64,000 bases of DNA, from contig NZ_CP064788.1 of assembly GCF_017094525.1 (NCBI RefSeq), positions 1,473,030 through 1,537,029 of the forward strand, given 5' to 3'. A program made the translations under genes and the position numbers. The first letter of the stretch is position 1; the number at the start of each line of letters is the position of its first letter. The DNA is from Halapricum desulfuricans (GTDB taxonomy: Archaea; Halobacteriota; Halobacteria; Halobacteriales; Haloarculaceae). The notes under the pieces are model-generated. The model made no database searches, was not told the origin of the DNA, and was given only the letters and a program-made list of their open reading frames with translations. Positions 29,366 to 38,223 of this stretch are shown here, one piece after another.

Positions 29366-30253
29366 ATGCAAACGATCGGATTCATCGGACTGGGCGCGAT
29401 GGGAGCGCCGATGGCTTGGAACCTCGAGGAGGCCGGCTACGACCTGCTCGTGTACAACCGCAGCGACGGCCCGACGGAGCCGTTCGCCGAGGCCGGTATC
29501 GAGGTCGCAGACTCGCCTCGGGCGGTCGGCCAACAGGCCGATATCGTCGTGACGATGGTCACCGACGACGAGGCGCTGGCGGCCGTGCTGGACAGCGAGA
29601 CGGGACTGCTCGCCGGTCTCGGATCGGGGACGACCGTCGTCCAGATGAGCACGGTCACGCCCGAAGCCACCGAGGCGGCCGCCCAGACCGTCCGCGCGCA
29701 GAACGCCCGGTTCGTCGACGCACCGGTCTCGGGCACGGTCGGCCCGGCCGAGGAGGGGGCGCTGACGGTTCTCGCCGGCGGTGACGACGACGTCATCGAC
29801 GACGTCGAGGGGGTCCTGGCCGCGATGGGGGAGCCGATCGTCCGGTGTGGCGAGGCCGGCGACGGCGCGCGAATGAAGCTGTTCGTCAACCTCCTGCTGG
29901 GCGATATGATGGGCGCGTACGCCGAAGCGCTGACTTTCGGGGCCGCACAGGGGCTGGATCTGGAAGCGATGCAGCAGGTCGTCGAGGCCGGCGCGGTGGA
30001 CTCGCCGCTGTTCGAGATCAAGGGCGACCTCATCGCCGATCGGGACTTCGAGCCCCGATTCCCGGTCGACCTGCAGTTCAAGGACCTGCGGTACGCCAAC
30101 GAGGTGGGCAACGAGATCGGCGTCCAGCTGCCCCAGACCGCTGCCGCGCGCGAGTCGTTCAGTGCCGCCAGCGCGATGGGGCACGGCGACGAGGACATGA
30201 CGGCCGTGATCAAGTACCTCGAATCGATCGCCGGCGTGACCGTCGAGCGGTAA
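29366..30253 (+). CDS. NAD(P)-dependent beta-hydroxyacid dehydrogenase
   Basis: The 295-residue enzyme begins IGFIGLGAMGAPMAWNL, the Rossmann motif of the 3-hydroxyisobutyrate/6-phosphogluconate family. DAPVSGTVGPAEEGALTVL is the substrate-binding segment and the catalytic Lys lies in GARMKLFVNL. It oxidises a 3-hydroxy acid or reduces a semialdehyde; the substrate is unknown. ATG 29366 begins at the Rossmann strand; upstream in-frame sequence overlaps the toxin and looks non-coding. Confidence 0.9.
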   Translation: MQTIGFIGLGAMGAPMAWNLEEAGYDLLVYNRSDGPTEPFAEAGIEVADSPRAVGQQADIVVTMVTDDEALAAVLDSETGLLAGLGSGTTVVQMSTVTPEATEAAAQTVRAQNARFVDAPVSGTVGPAEEGALTVLAGGDDDVIDDVEGVLAAMGEPIVRCGEAGDGARMKLFVNLLLGDMMGAYAEALTFGAAQGLDLEAMQQVVEAGAVDSPLFEIKGDLIADRDFEPRFPVDLQFKDLRYANEVGNEIGVQLPQTAAARESFSAASAMGHGDEDMTAVIKYLESIAGVTVER

Positions 30254-30255
30254 GC

Positions 30256-31317
30256 TTACCCGGATCGACTGTTCGCCGGAACAGCCGCCCAATCTCCCGC
30301 TATCGCGGCTGCGATCCACCGCTCGTCGCTGCCGGTCCGCCGTTCGACGAGCCCGACGAATCGCTCGACGGTGACTGGTTCGTCCTCGGCGTTTATCGCC
30401 CGGAAGACGTCGACCAGCGCGTGCTCGCCGCCGGTTTCGGCACGGATCTCGGCGTCGACGGCCGCCAGCAGCTGAGCGCCGGCGTGATAGTGGTCAGTCG
30501 TCCCCGCCCAGGTCGTCCGGTTCGCGAGGACGACGCGTTCGTCCCCGGGCGATGCGGCGAGTTCCGCCCGGAGGTCGGCTGCTGTCACACCCTCGTATTG
30601 CTCCTGCATGAACCGGGCACTGAGATAGCGGGCGCTGGCCTCCCGGAACCACACCATGCCGTCGGCGGTCCGGAAGTCCTGACGCGCGTGGACGTACTCG
30701 TGGAGCCAGACGCTGTGGGCGTCGCCGTCCCAGAACGCCTCGACGGTCACGTATCCGCGGTCGTCGGAATACATGAGTCCCTCGTGTGGGAGTGCGTCGG
30801 GGACCGAGAGGAGTACGACGCTCCGATCGGCGTTCGGCGACAGCGGGTACGGGCCGGCGAAGGCCTCGATGAACCCGGCTTTGCGGGCCGGATCGACGTC
30901 CCGCCCCGCCGGAACGACGACGGACAGTTCCGTCCCGTCGATCGGAACCGTCGCCGTCTCGACCGCGCCGACCAGCGCCCACTCGCCGAATCCGACCACG
31001 CCGTTGCCGGGGTCGTCATCGACGGCACGCAGCACCGAGGGCAGCGACGACCGATCGACGATCGCCCAGCCGTGTTCGGGGCTGGCGAGGGCCGGATCGA
31101 CGCCGGCGACCGTAAACTGATCGGACGCGCCGGAAGTGTCGGTGTAGGTGACTGTGACAGTCCCGGTGCCCGAGACCGACTCGACGGACGGGCCGTCGTC
31201 GGCACCGGCTGTTGCACCGGGATCGAGAACGACGACAGTGACGACCGCGCCCGCAAAGAGGACGACGAGCACGACACTCGCTGCCGAACCCGGGAGTTCC
31301 TGGAACCGACTGGGCAT
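30256..31317 (-). CDS. Membrane-anchored gluzincin-like metallopeptidase
   Basis: The 353-residue protein has one N-terminal membrane segment (about 13-32) and an extracellular domain with HEYVH at 206-210 and WFREASARY with Glu 226, a zinc peptidase pattern (HExxH followed by a downstream Glu). The spacing is slightly shorter than in family M1. Family assignment is therefore open, but a cell-surface protease is the simplest reading. It converges on the hydroxyacid dehydrogenase three bases away. Confidence 0.7.
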   Translation of the reverse strand: MPSRFQELPGSAASVVLVVLFAGAVVTVVVLDPGATAGADDGPSVESVSGTGTVTVTYTDTSGASDQFTVAGVDPALASPEHGWAIVDRSSLPSVLRAVDDDPGNGVVGFGEWALVGAVETATVPIDGTELSVVVPAGRDVDPARKAGFIEAFAGPYPLSPNADRSVVLLSVPDALPHEGLMYSDDRGYVTVEAFWDGDAHSVWLHEYVHARQDFRTADGMVWFREASARYLSARFMQEQYEGVTAADLRAELAASPGDERVVLANRTTWAGTTDHYHAGAQLLAAVDAEIRAETGGEHALVDVFRAINAEDEPVTVERFVGLVERRTGSDERWIAAAIAGDWAAVPANSRSG

Positions 31318-31375
31318 CTTCTGACCGTTTCGGGCTACGGGATGATAACTTTCGTCGGCCCGAAACCGTTTTGAG

Positions 31376-31396
31376 TATGAATATGATATGAATATG
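31376..31396. promoter_or_regulatory. Tandem direct repeat before abrB-mazF
   Basis: TATGAATATG occurs at 31376-31385 and 31387-31396, an 11-base step (one helical turn), ending one base before the antitoxin ATG. It is a likely binding site for the AbrB-type protein, or an AT-rich promoter-operator overlap. Confidence 0.5.
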
Positions 31397-31397
31397 C

Positions 31398-31664
31398 ATG
31401 GATCGAGCCGAAAAGCGCAAGGTCGGAGAGCGCGGGCAAGTCACGCTGCCCAAGGAACTTCGAGAGAAATTCGATATTCAGGGGGGAGACGAGGTACTCA
31501 TCCACGAGGAAGACGGGAGAATCACCATCGAAAAGCCGGTCAGTCGGGAGGAACTGGCCGAAGGATATCGACGATACGCGACACGAGCAGCAACCCTCGA
31601 AGCGGAGCTGTCCGGCGTGTCCAGTGAAGCCAACCAGTACCTCGGTGACGCGCCGGACTGGTAA
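31398..31664 (+). CDS. AbrB/MazE-type antitoxin
   Basis: The 88-residue protein carries the swapped-hairpin AbrB domain: KRKVGERGQVTLPKELREKF and IQGGDEVLIHEEDGRITIEK, near residues 5-50. The acidic C-terminal part should bind the toxin. The stop TAA ends one base before the MazF start, so the two form an operon. Tandem TATGAATATG repeats sit just upstream. Confidence 0.88.
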   Translation: MDRAEKRKVGERGQVTLPKELREKFDIQGGDEVLIHEEDGRITIEKPVSREELAEGYRRYATRAATLEAELSGVSSEANQYLGDAPDW

Positions 31665-31665
31665 C

Positions 31666-32019
31666 ATGCGTGTTCGACGCGGGGATGTCGTCACCGTCGA
31701 TCTCGATCCCGCAACGGGGTCAGAGCAACGGGGGACTCGTCCGTGTCTCGTCGTGCAAAACGACGTCGGGAACGACAACGCACCGACGACGATTATCGTC
31801 CCGTTCTCGACGTCGTTCGGTGACAGACTCTATCCGTTCGAGGTGCACGTCCCGGCGGACGAGTCCCCGCTCCATGAGGATTCGATCGCCCTCTGCAACC
31901 AGATCCGCACAGTCGCTGTCGAGGAACGCATCGCCGAGAATATCGGTCCCGTTCCGGACGCCCGGATGGCGGAGGTCGATACGGCACTCGAATACAGTCT
32001 CGGTCTGCGAGAACTGTGA
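31666..32019 (+). CDS. MazF/PemK-type endoribonuclease toxin
   Basis: The 117-residue protein has the MazF signature: RRGDVVTVDLDPATGSEQRG, TRPCLVVQND and IALCNQIRTVAVEERI. MazF toxins cut single-stranded mRNA at short motifs; the conserved Arg in RGTRPCLV and the Thr/Ser in the second motif are kept. Start ATG 31666 is one base after the antitoxin stop. Confidence 0.9.
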   Translation: MRVRRGDVVTVDLDPATGSEQRGTRPCLVVQNDVGNDNAPTTIIVPFSTSFGDRLYPFEVHVPADESPLHEDSIALCNQIRTVAVEERIAENIGPVPDARMAEVDTALEYSLGLREL

Positions 32020-32158
32020 CTACCTGTTCTCGCGCCGCTCGGCCTTGTTCAAGCCGATAACTCACTACCCTGTTTCGTGTACGGTGCCGGTCTCTCGGGG
32101 AATGAGGTCACCGTTCCACCGGGCGGATAGGGTTCGCACTAGTTTTTTAAGTGTGCAT

Positions 32159-32175
32159 GTAGTACTGTGTACTAC
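32159..32175. promoter_or_regulatory. Perfect palindromic operator of vapBC pair 2
   Basis: GTAGTAC, three bases, GTACTAC: a perfect 7-bp inverted repeat ending one base before the antitoxin ATG. It matches pair 1 in placement but not in sequence, implying separate autoregulation. Confidence 0.7.
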
Positions 32176-32176
32176 G

Positions 32177-32437
32177 ATGGCGACGAAAACGATTTCACTC
32201 GACGAGGAAGCCTACGAGCGGCTGAAAGCCCGAAAAATGGAGGGAGAAAGCTTCAGTGAGACCGTCAAGCGCCTTGCAGGAGAACGGTCGTGGAACGAGG
32301 TCGCAGGAATTCTCTCCGAGGACGAGGCGGCAGACCTCGAGGCAGCTATCGAGGACGGACGAACGAAGTCCAGCGAACGGAGTGATCGCCTCGCAGCGGC
32401 GTTAAACGAAACCGGAGACGACGAGACGTCGGAATGA
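32177..32437 (+). CDS. VapB-family antitoxin 2
   Basis: The 86-residue antitoxin begins ATKTISLDEEAYERLKARK and shares the first domain with VapB 1 at 28545 while the toxin-binding tail differs. It overlaps the downstream toxin by four bases in ATGA. A perfect palindrome immediately precedes the start. Confidence 0.88.
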   Translation: MATKTISLDEEAYERLKARKMEGESFSETVKRLAGERSWNEVAGILSEDEAADLEAAIEDGRTKSSERSDRLAAALNETGDDETSE

Positions 32438-32826
32438 TTCAGGACACATCGTTCATCATCGACTTGCTCCGGGGCGACGAAAACACGAAACGACTTCTCA
32501 ATATCGTCGAAAAAGAAGCGCGACCACAGAAACTGTCCTCCGTGACGGTTTTGGAACTCTACGAGGGCGTTGTTCGGTCTCAAACGCCGGAGACGAAGCG
32601 GGAGCGAGTTCTCGAGATACTGGAAACGAAGCACGTCGTGAACGCTGACCACATTGTGATGCGAAAAGCCGGAAAACTGTCCGGTGAGCTAATCGATGAC
32701 GGCGAACGGATCGAGCGAGAAGACCGTATTATCGCTGCGACGGCGCTTCTCAACGACGAACCGGTTATCACGAGAAACGCGAAGCACTTCGGACGTATCG
32801 ACGGCCTCGAAGTACGGTCGTACTAA
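32434..32826 (+). CDS. VapC-type PIN ribonuclease toxin 2
   Basis: The 130-residue PIN toxin has its active-site acids in MIQDTSFIIDLL, SVTVLELYEGV, EREDRIIAATAL and TRNAKHFGRI. It is only distantly similar to VapC 1. Four-base overlap with its antitoxin shows coupling. It is convergent with the chorismate mutase gene. Confidence 0.9.
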   Translation: MIQDTSFIIDLLRGDENTKRLLNIVEKEARPQKLSSVTVLELYEGVVRSQTPETKRERVLEILETKHVVNADHIVMRKAGKLSGELIDDGERIEREDRIIAATALLNDEPVITRNAKHFGRIDGLEVRSY

Positions 32827-32840
32827 ATCCTCGAGCGAAG

Positions 32841-33146
32841 TTACCTGTTCTCGCGCTGTTCGACCTTGTTCAACTCGATCAGGAGTCGGAAGACGGCCTT
32901 GACCAAGTTGGCGTCGACGTCGAACTGCTCGGCGTTGTCGCCGGCGCGTTCCATCACGGCCTGTTCCTGCTGCTCGTCGGTCGTCGGCAGCCCCCTCTCG
33001 GATTTGACCTGTGCGATCGTGTCCGCGACGTAGGTTCGCTGGGCGATCTTCTCGACGATCTCGCGGTCGATCGTCTCGATCTCCTCGCGCAGTTCCTCGA
33101 GGCTCATCTCGTCCGGGTGCCTGCTGTCTGTGTCGTTGTCAGCCAT
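32841..33146 (-). CDS. aroQ: Chorismate mutase (AroQ class)
   Basis: The 101-residue all-helical protein has the AroQ pattern: LREEIETIDREIVEKIAQRT, then a helix with VADTIAQVK, and NLVKAVFRLLIELN. It converts chorismate to prephenate for Phe/Tyr synthesis. The start ATG 33146 lies inside the upstream shikimate kinase gene, overlapping by 43 bases, so both are read from one transcript. Confidence 0.9.
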   Translation of the reverse strand: MADNDTDSRHPDEMSLEELREEIETIDREIVEKIAQRTYVADTIAQVKSERGLPTTDEQQEQAVMERAGDNAEQFDVDANLVKAVFRLLIELNKVEQRENR

Positions 33147-33964
33147 GTTGATCCGTCCCGTTGGTCCCACATCTCTCGTACGTCCTCTAATGACTCCCGG
33201 TCCCCGACCGCGACGACGCTCGGGCCGGTCCCCGACAGCGAGACGCCCTCGACCAGGGGCATCGCCTCGACCATCGGGTCCGTCGAGAAGGAAAGCGCCG
33301 CGGAGAAGGCCAGTCCGTTGACCGTCATCGCACGGCCGTACGCGCCCTCGCGGGCCAGATCGAAGGCCAGTTCGGCCATCGGAGCGATTCGTTCGCAGCG
33401 CTGGACGTCCGCGTCGGCGCTGAACGACTGCTCGTCGGGCGTCCAGACGAGCACGTTCCAGTCGACGTCCTCTCGGGCGAGCAACTCGTCGGTCGTGTTG
33501 TCCGTGACGGTGACACCCCCGAGCATCGACGCCGAGGCGTCGTCGAACGCGCCGGTGACGGTGACTCCGACCTCCCGGGCGGCCATCACGCCCAGTCGAG
33601 CGGCGTCCTCGCGGGTCATCCGATCGGTCGCGTCGAGCGCGTCGAGCGTCGCCATGACGGTCGCGTTGGCGGCCGCCGAAGACGATTTCAGCCCCGAAGC
33701 CATCGGCACCTCGCTCTCGGTCTCGACGTGTGCACCCGAGGTCTCCGGGTCGCCGTGGGCGTCGAGGACGTACTCGACGCAGGTCTCGATCAGCCGCGTG
33801 TCGGCGTCGGGGTCTTCCGCCACCGCTCCGGTCACATCCTCGGTATCGTCAAGCAGTTCCACTGTCGCGGTCGTGTATGCGTCGATAGCGAACGCCGAGC
33901 CCTTGCCGGTCGCGAGCGCGTTGAGTACCGTCCCGGCTGCCGGTGCCCGTGCCTGACCCTGCAT
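33104..33964 (-). CDS. aroK: Shikimate kinase, archaeal GHMP type
   Basis: The 286-residue enzyme belongs to the GHMP kinases. PMASGLKSSSAAANAT is the phosphate-binding loop, APAAGTVLNALATGKGSAF the N-terminal motif and SLSGTGPSVVAVG motif 3. It phosphorylates shikimate and replaces the bacterial P-loop enzyme in archaea. It overlaps the chorismate mutase gene by 43 bases; the pair forms an aromatic amino-acid operon. Confidence 0.93.
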   Translation of the reverse strand: MQGQARAPAAGTVLNALATGKGSAFAIDAYTTATVELLDDTEDVTGAVAEDPDADTRLIETCVEYVLDAHGDPETSGAHVETESEVPMASGLKSSSAAANATVMATLDALDATDRMTREDAARLGVMAAREVGVTVTGAFDDASASMLGGVTVTDNTTDELLAREDVDWNVLVWTPDEQSFSADADVQRCERIAPMAELAFDLAREGAYGRAMTVNGLAFSAALSFSTDPMVEAMPLVEGVSLSGTGPSVVAVGDRESLEDVREMWDQRDGSTWLTTTQTAGTRTR

Positions 33965-34051
33965 GGTCGTCGGTGGGTTCGAACCGGATATATGGGTGGT
34001 GGTTCGCAACGGGAAGGAAATACGGAGTGTGGCTGGACCGTAATGCGAGGT

Positions 34052-34252
34052 CTAGTCTTCGAGTTGGAAAGCGACGACCGCTTCGGCCTGATACTCGCGG
34101 TCTTCCGCGCTTGCGACCTCGACCCCGAACTCTTCGACTTCGACCCAGTGGATGTTCTCGAGTGTCGCTTCGGCGCGCTCGATAGCGTCGTCGACCGCGT
34201 CCTCGAAACTCTCTGTGCTCGTCCCGATCAGCGTGATTTTCTTGAAGACCAT
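34052..34252 (-). CDS. Dodecin, flavin-binding protein
   Basis: The 66-residue protein MVFKKITLIGTSTESFEDAV matches dodecin over its whole length. The Trp in IHWVEVEEFG (about residue 37) stacks on flavin. Archaeal dodecins form 12-mers that store riboflavin or lumichrome in high-light cells. ATG 34252 is preferred over the upstream ATG 34261. Confidence 0.92.
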   Translation of the reverse strand: MVFKKITLIGTSTESFEDAVDDAIERAEATLENIHWVEVEEFGVEVASAEDREYQAEAVVAFQLED

Positions 34253-34370
34253 TGTGGTCACCTGCTGGCACGACTCCCGAGCGGGCCGCGTGCCACCGAA
34301 TAATTGTCACGGAAAACAAATATAGTTACCGACCGCCACAGTCTTGCCCGCCGAACCCCGAGAGACGGGT

Positions 34371-35090
34371 ATGCGGTACGAGGATCAGGGACTGCGCGAG
34401 CCGTCCGAGGGGCCGTGGGTCAGTTCCGGCCCGGGGGACGGTTCGCTACCGAGGACCGAGGCCGTCAAAGACGAGCGCGTCCGCCGGTGGGACGTTGCGA
34501 CGCCGAGCGCGACGCTGATCGGCCGAGCAAAGGGTCCGGACGAGGACATCCCCGAGCGCCTGCGCCGGCTCCACGAGGAGCGTCACCCGGCGATGGCCGG
34601 CCACAGCGAGCGCATGCACCGGCTGGACAAGATTCGGATCGCGCACGCGATCTGTTCGCGACTCGATCTGACGCCCTGGGAGCGCGATCGTGTGCTCGGG
34701 CTGATGGCCGATCTCGATCTCACGGCGTTCGGCAGCCAGCGCGCCGTCCCCACGGTCACGCTCGTCGTCGTCAGCCACGTCGTCGATCGCGAGCGACAGC
34801 GCCAGCTCGGCCTGCACGACGACGAGCGACTGGCAGCGCTGTCGGCCGACAGCATGGAACGGCTGTACGAACTGTACGACCCGATCACCGACGACGACAC
34901 CTACCGACAGTTACTCGATCAGCAAGAGGTGACGACGACGAACATCAATCGCCTCAAGCGCGTGCTCGAGACGCAGATCGAGGAGCAGGGGCTCGACGGG
35001 GCGGTGCTGGGCCGGTCGCCGTTCCGCGATCCGAACCTCCCGCCGGTCACTGACGACCGCGAGCGCTCCGAGCAGCCAGAGGACGCCTGA
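34371..35090 (+). CDS. DNA-directed RNA polymerase subunit epsilon (haloarchaeal)
   Basis: The 239-residue protein contains DERVRRWDVATPSATLIG and LTPWERDRVLGLMADLDLTA, which I recall from the haloarchaeal protein annotated RNA polymerase subunit epsilon. It is charged and helical without membrane segments; the internal repeat-like helical part resembles a cyclin-like fold. The role in transcription is by annotation history, not visible in sequence. Confidence 0.72.
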   Translation: MRYEDQGLREPSEGPWVSSGPGDGSLPRTEAVKDERVRRWDVATPSATLIGRAKGPDEDIPERLRRLHEERHPAMAGHSERMHRLDKIRIAHAICSRLDLTPWERDRVLGLMADLDLTAFGSQRAVPTVTLVVVSHVVDRERQRQLGLHDDERLAALSADSMERLYELYDPITDDDTYRQLLDQQEVTTTNINRLKRVLETQIEEQGLDGAVLGRSPFRDPNLPPVTDDRERSEQPEDA

Positions 35091-35194
35091 TCCAGGGCGC
35101 CACTGCTGGTAATGGCCGGCTCGATCGGTTACACGCCTCATCCCGGAGATGACGCCAGCAGAGTTATTCGATCCCAGCCCGTACTTTGCCTATA

Positions 35195-35473
35195 ATGACA
35201 GTGGATACACAAGAATTGGTCGAGGCAGTAAAGAGAGGGGAGATGACCGACGCCGGGGGAATGACGACCACACAGGACGTTGCTGACGTGGTCTCAGATG
35301 CGTACGAGACGGTAGCCGAGAAGTTGCGTGCCCTCGAGCGCGACGGTGTTATCGAGAGTAAACTGTTCGGAAACGAGCGGGTCTGGGTCGTCCCCGAAGA
35401 CACTGACACTCCTGACGTGGCGTCAGACGAGACTCCTATCCCAACAGACACCCGGGCCCCACCAGACGTGTGA
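35195..35473 (+). CDS. Small winged-helix DNA-binding protein
   Basis: The 92-residue protein begins MTVDTQELVEAVKRGEMTDA and has a wing-helix pattern TTQDVADVVSDAYETVAEKL followed by ALERDGVIESKLFG and a strand NERVWVV. This is typical of small haloarchaeal winged-helix regulators. The acidic Pro/Thr tail is disordered. TTG 35186 would add three residues; ATG 35195 is more likely. Confidence 0.75.
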   Translation: MTVDTQELVEAVKRGEMTDAGGMTTTQDVADVVSDAYETVAEKLRALERDGVIESKLFGNERVWVVPEDTDTPDVASDETPIPTDTRAPPDV

Positions 35474-35518
35474 CAGCGGCGAAAACCGGGCGGCGACGGA
35501 TGTGCTACGGCGTTCTGC

Positions 35519-36745
35519 TCACTCGTCGGGCCCGAGGCCCGCCTCCTGCATGTACTCGTCGAGCTTCTCGGCCATCGCTCGCGCGAACGCCTCGTCGTTG
35601 ACGTCGGTCTCCATCTCGACCAGTTCGACGGAATCAGCCAGATGTTCTCTGAGCGCCTCGAACAGGGCTGTGTCGGCCTCGGGGTCGTGGAAGTCCTCGC
35701 CCTCGATGTCGATCATCGAGACGCCCGAAAGCGGCAGGTACAGCGCGGTCGGTCCGGTCGCCGCGGAGAGTTTCTCGGCGATAATCTCCCCCAGTTCGGC
35801 GTTCTCCTCGGGCGTGGTCCGCATCAGCGTCACCTGCGGGTTGTGGATGTGGAACTGCCTGTCCTCGAACGTCTCGGGGACGGAATCGCGCGGCCCGAAG
35901 TTGACCATGTCCAGCGCGCCCGTCGAGACGACCTGCGGCGTGCCCGTCTCCGCGGCGGCGTCGAGGCGGTCCGGGCCGGCGTTGAGCACGCCCCCGACGA
36001 GTTCGTCGGCCCACTCGGTCGTCGTCACGTCCAGCACGCCGTCGATGACGCCCTGCCGCACCAGGTCTTCCATCGCCTTGCCGCCGGTCCCGGTCGCGTG
36101 GAAGACGATCGTCTCGTAGCCCCGCTCTTCGAGGTACTCGCGGGCCGTCTGGACGCAGGGCGTGGTGACGCCGAACATCGTGATCCCGATGGTGGGTCGG
36201 TCCGCGACGGCGACGTCGGGTTCGTTCGTGACCATCCCGACCATCGCCAGCGCCGCGTTGGCGATCACCTTCCGGGAGAGCTGGTTGAGGCCCTCGATGT
36301 CGGCCACCGAGTACAGCATCATCATGTCCTTCGCACCGACGTACGGCTCGGTATCGCCGGAGGCCATCGTCGAGACCATCACCTTCGGGACGCCGACCGG
36401 CAGCGCGCGCATCGCGGTAGTCGCGATCGAGGTGTTGCCCGACCCACCCAGTCCGAGCACACCGTCGAGTTCGCCGTCGTCGTGCATCTGCCGGGCGATC
36501 GCGGCCGCGCCCTCGCCCATCGCCTCCATCGCCTCGCCGCGCTCGGCGTCCTCGCGGAGGCGCTCCAGCGTCGTGTCGGCAGCCTCGGCGACCTCGCTCG
36601 CAGTAGTGTCCGGATCGATCTCCGGGTCGCCCAGCACGCCCGTGTCGATCACGTGTACGCCGACCCCTTGCGAGCGGAGGACGTCCCGCGCGAATCCGAT
36701 CTCCTCGCCTTTCGTATCGAGCGTGCCGACGATGACGACGGTCAT
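35519..36745 (-). CDS. Tm-1-like ATP-binding protein (UPF0261)
   Basis: The 408-residue protein starts VVIVGTLDTKGEEIGFARDV and has LGGSGNTSIATTAMRALPVG, both UPF0261 signatures. The family is related to the plant Tm-1 resistance protein; its biochemical role is unknown. It ends the operon begun by the PEP-hydrolase-like gene one base upstream. This pairing is seen as a two-gene unit or fusion in other microbes and fungi, which supports a joint function. Confidence 0.88.
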   Translation of the reverse strand: MTVVIVGTLDTKGEEIGFARDVLRSQGVGVHVIDTGVLGDPEIDPDTTASEVAEAADTTLERLREDAERGEAMEAMGEGAAAIARQMHDDGELDGVLGLGGSGNTSIATTAMRALPVGVPKVMVSTMASGDTEPYVGAKDMMMLYSVADIEGLNQLSRKVIANAALAMVGMVTNEPDVAVADRPTIGITMFGVTTPCVQTAREYLEERGYETIVFHATGTGGKAMEDLVRQGVIDGVLDVTTTEWADELVGGVLNAGPDRLDAAAETGTPQVVSTGALDMVNFGPRDSVPETFEDRQFHIHNPQVTLMRTTPEENAELGEIIAEKLSAATGPTALYLPLSGVSMIDIEGEDFHDPEADTALFEALREHLADSVELVEMETDVNDEAFARAMAEKLDEYMQEAGLGPDE

Positions 36746-36746
36746 C

Positions 36747-37580
36747 TCAGAGGTCGATCTCCTTGAACTCGCGGGCCTGGTTCTCGATGGCCTCCTCCGT
36801 CGGGAGGCGCTCGATGCTGGAGGCGCCGAAGAACCCGACGACGCCCTCGGTGTTGTTCAGGACGTACCTGGCGTCGTCGGGCCAGGCGATCGGGCCGCCG
36901 TGACAGATCACCATGACGTCCTCGTTGATCTCCTTGGCGGCATCGTGATGTGTCTGGACGCGCTCGGCGGCGGCTTCGAGGTCCAGCGCGGTCTCGGCAC
37001 CGATGTCTCCCGAGGTCGTCAGACCCATGTGCGAGACGATCACGTCCGCCCCCGCTTCGGCCATCTCGCGGGCCTGTTCCTCCGTGAAGACGTACGGGCA
37101 GGTGAGCATGTCCTGCTCGGCGGCCTCTTGGATCATGTCGACTTCCTTGTCGTAGCCCATCCCCGTCTCCTCGAGGTTCTGCCTGAACCCGCTATCCTCG
37201 TCGATGAGGCCCACTGTCGGAAAGTTCTGGACGCCCGAGAACCCGCGCCGTTTCAGGTCCTCGATGAAGACGTCCATCTGCCGGAAGGGGTCGGTCCCGT
37301 TGACGCCCGCGAGCACGGGCGTGTCCTCGACGACCGGGATGACCTCGTGACCCATCTCGACGACGATCTCGTTGGCGTCACCGTAGGGCAACAGCCCGGC
37401 CAACGACCCGCGACCGTTCATCCGGTAGCGCCCGGAATTATAGATGATCAGCAGATCGACGCCGCCACGCTCGGCGAACTTCGCCGATATTCCCGTCCCC
37501 GCACCCGCACCGATGATCGGGTCGCCGTGCGATACCGTTTCCTGTAGCCGGTCGAGCGACTCCTGACGTGTGAACTCCAT
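36747..37580 (-). CDS. TIM-barrel PEP-hydrolase-like protein
   Basis: The 277-residue protein belongs to the TIM-barrel family annotated as phosphoenolpyruvate hydrolase or signal-transduction protein: [38 protein letters not shown] and VICHGGPIA. Catalytic chemistry is unproven. It is followed one base later by the Tm-1-like gene, so both are surely co-transcribed. Confidence 0.85.
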   Translation of the reverse strand: MEFTRQESLDRLQETVSHGDPIIGAGAGTGISAKFAERGGVDLLIIYNSGRYRMNGRGSLAGLLPYGDANEIVVEMGHEVIPVVEDTPVLAGVNGTDPFRQMDVFIEDLKRRGFSGVQNFPTVGLIDEDSGFRQNLEETGMGYDKEVDMIQEAAEQDMLTCPYVFTEEQAREMAEAGADVIVSHMGLTTSGDIGAETALDLEAAAERVQTHHDAAKEINEDVMVICHGGPIAWPDDARYVLNNTEGVVGFFGASSIERLPTEEAIENQAREFKEIDL

Positions 37581-37731
37581 GTGTCATGTATTACCGTCAC
37601 ATCCCACTGTCATCAAATTTTTGATAACTTCGGCGCATCACGAGATTGTGAAATATTAACCATTATTGTTCCCAGCGACCGGGAGTTCGGCCCGTCAATT
37701 TATTGTGTGGCCCCCTGAGAGGATACCTGCA

Positions 37732-38175
37732 ATGTCAGACGAAGTCGTTGATTTGCTCAGACAGGCGTACGCCGATGAGGTCGAGACCGTGATGAACTAC
37801 CTCGCGAACGCGATTTATCTGGAGACGTTCGACGGCGAGGACATCGCCGAGGACCTGATGGAAGACGTCGAAGAGGAACTGGGACACGCCGAGGAACTGG
37901 GCTATCGGCTCCGCTACTACGGAGAGGTGCCACCGGCGTCGATGGACATCGAACCGGCACAGGACATGCTCCAGCCCCCCGAAGACAGCACTGACGTTGA
38001 GGCAGTCATCGACGGTGTCATCGAAGCCGAAGAAGAGGCGATCGGAACCTACGAGGCGCTGGTCGAAGCGGCAGAGGAAGCCAACGATTACGTCACCGCC
38101 GACCTGGCGACGGAACTGCTCGCCGATGAGCAGGCACACAAGGCGGCGTTCCTCAGCATCAAGAAGTCCTTCTAG
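37732..38175 (+). CDS. Ferritin-like di-iron protein
   Basis: The 147-residue four-helix bundle has ferritin-type ligands: EVETVMNYLANAIYLE, EEELGHAEELGYRL, IEAEEEAIGTYEAL and LLADEQAHKAAFLS, that is Glu and ExxH pairs for a di-iron site. It may store iron or detoxify peroxide. The length is shorter than classic ferritin. ATG 37732 follows the AT-rich upstream region; a longer upstream frame looks non-coding. Confidence 0.88.
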   Translation: MSDEVVDLLRQAYADEVETVMNYLANAIYLETFDGEDIAEDLMEDVEEELGHAEELGYRLRYYGEVPPASMDIEPAQDMLQPPEDSTDVEAVIDGVIEAEEEAIGTYEALVEAAEEANDYVTADLATELLADEQAHKAAFLSIKKSF

Positions 38176-38223
38176 GTCGCGCGGCCACTACCTCTTTCCC
38201 GGACGAGGGCGTACTCGCTGCCG

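Noticed and set aside
33961-34000. GGTTCGAACC resembling a tRNA T-arm
   Set aside because: No acceptor, D-arm or anticodon stem can be formed around it; it is the shikimate kinase upstream region.
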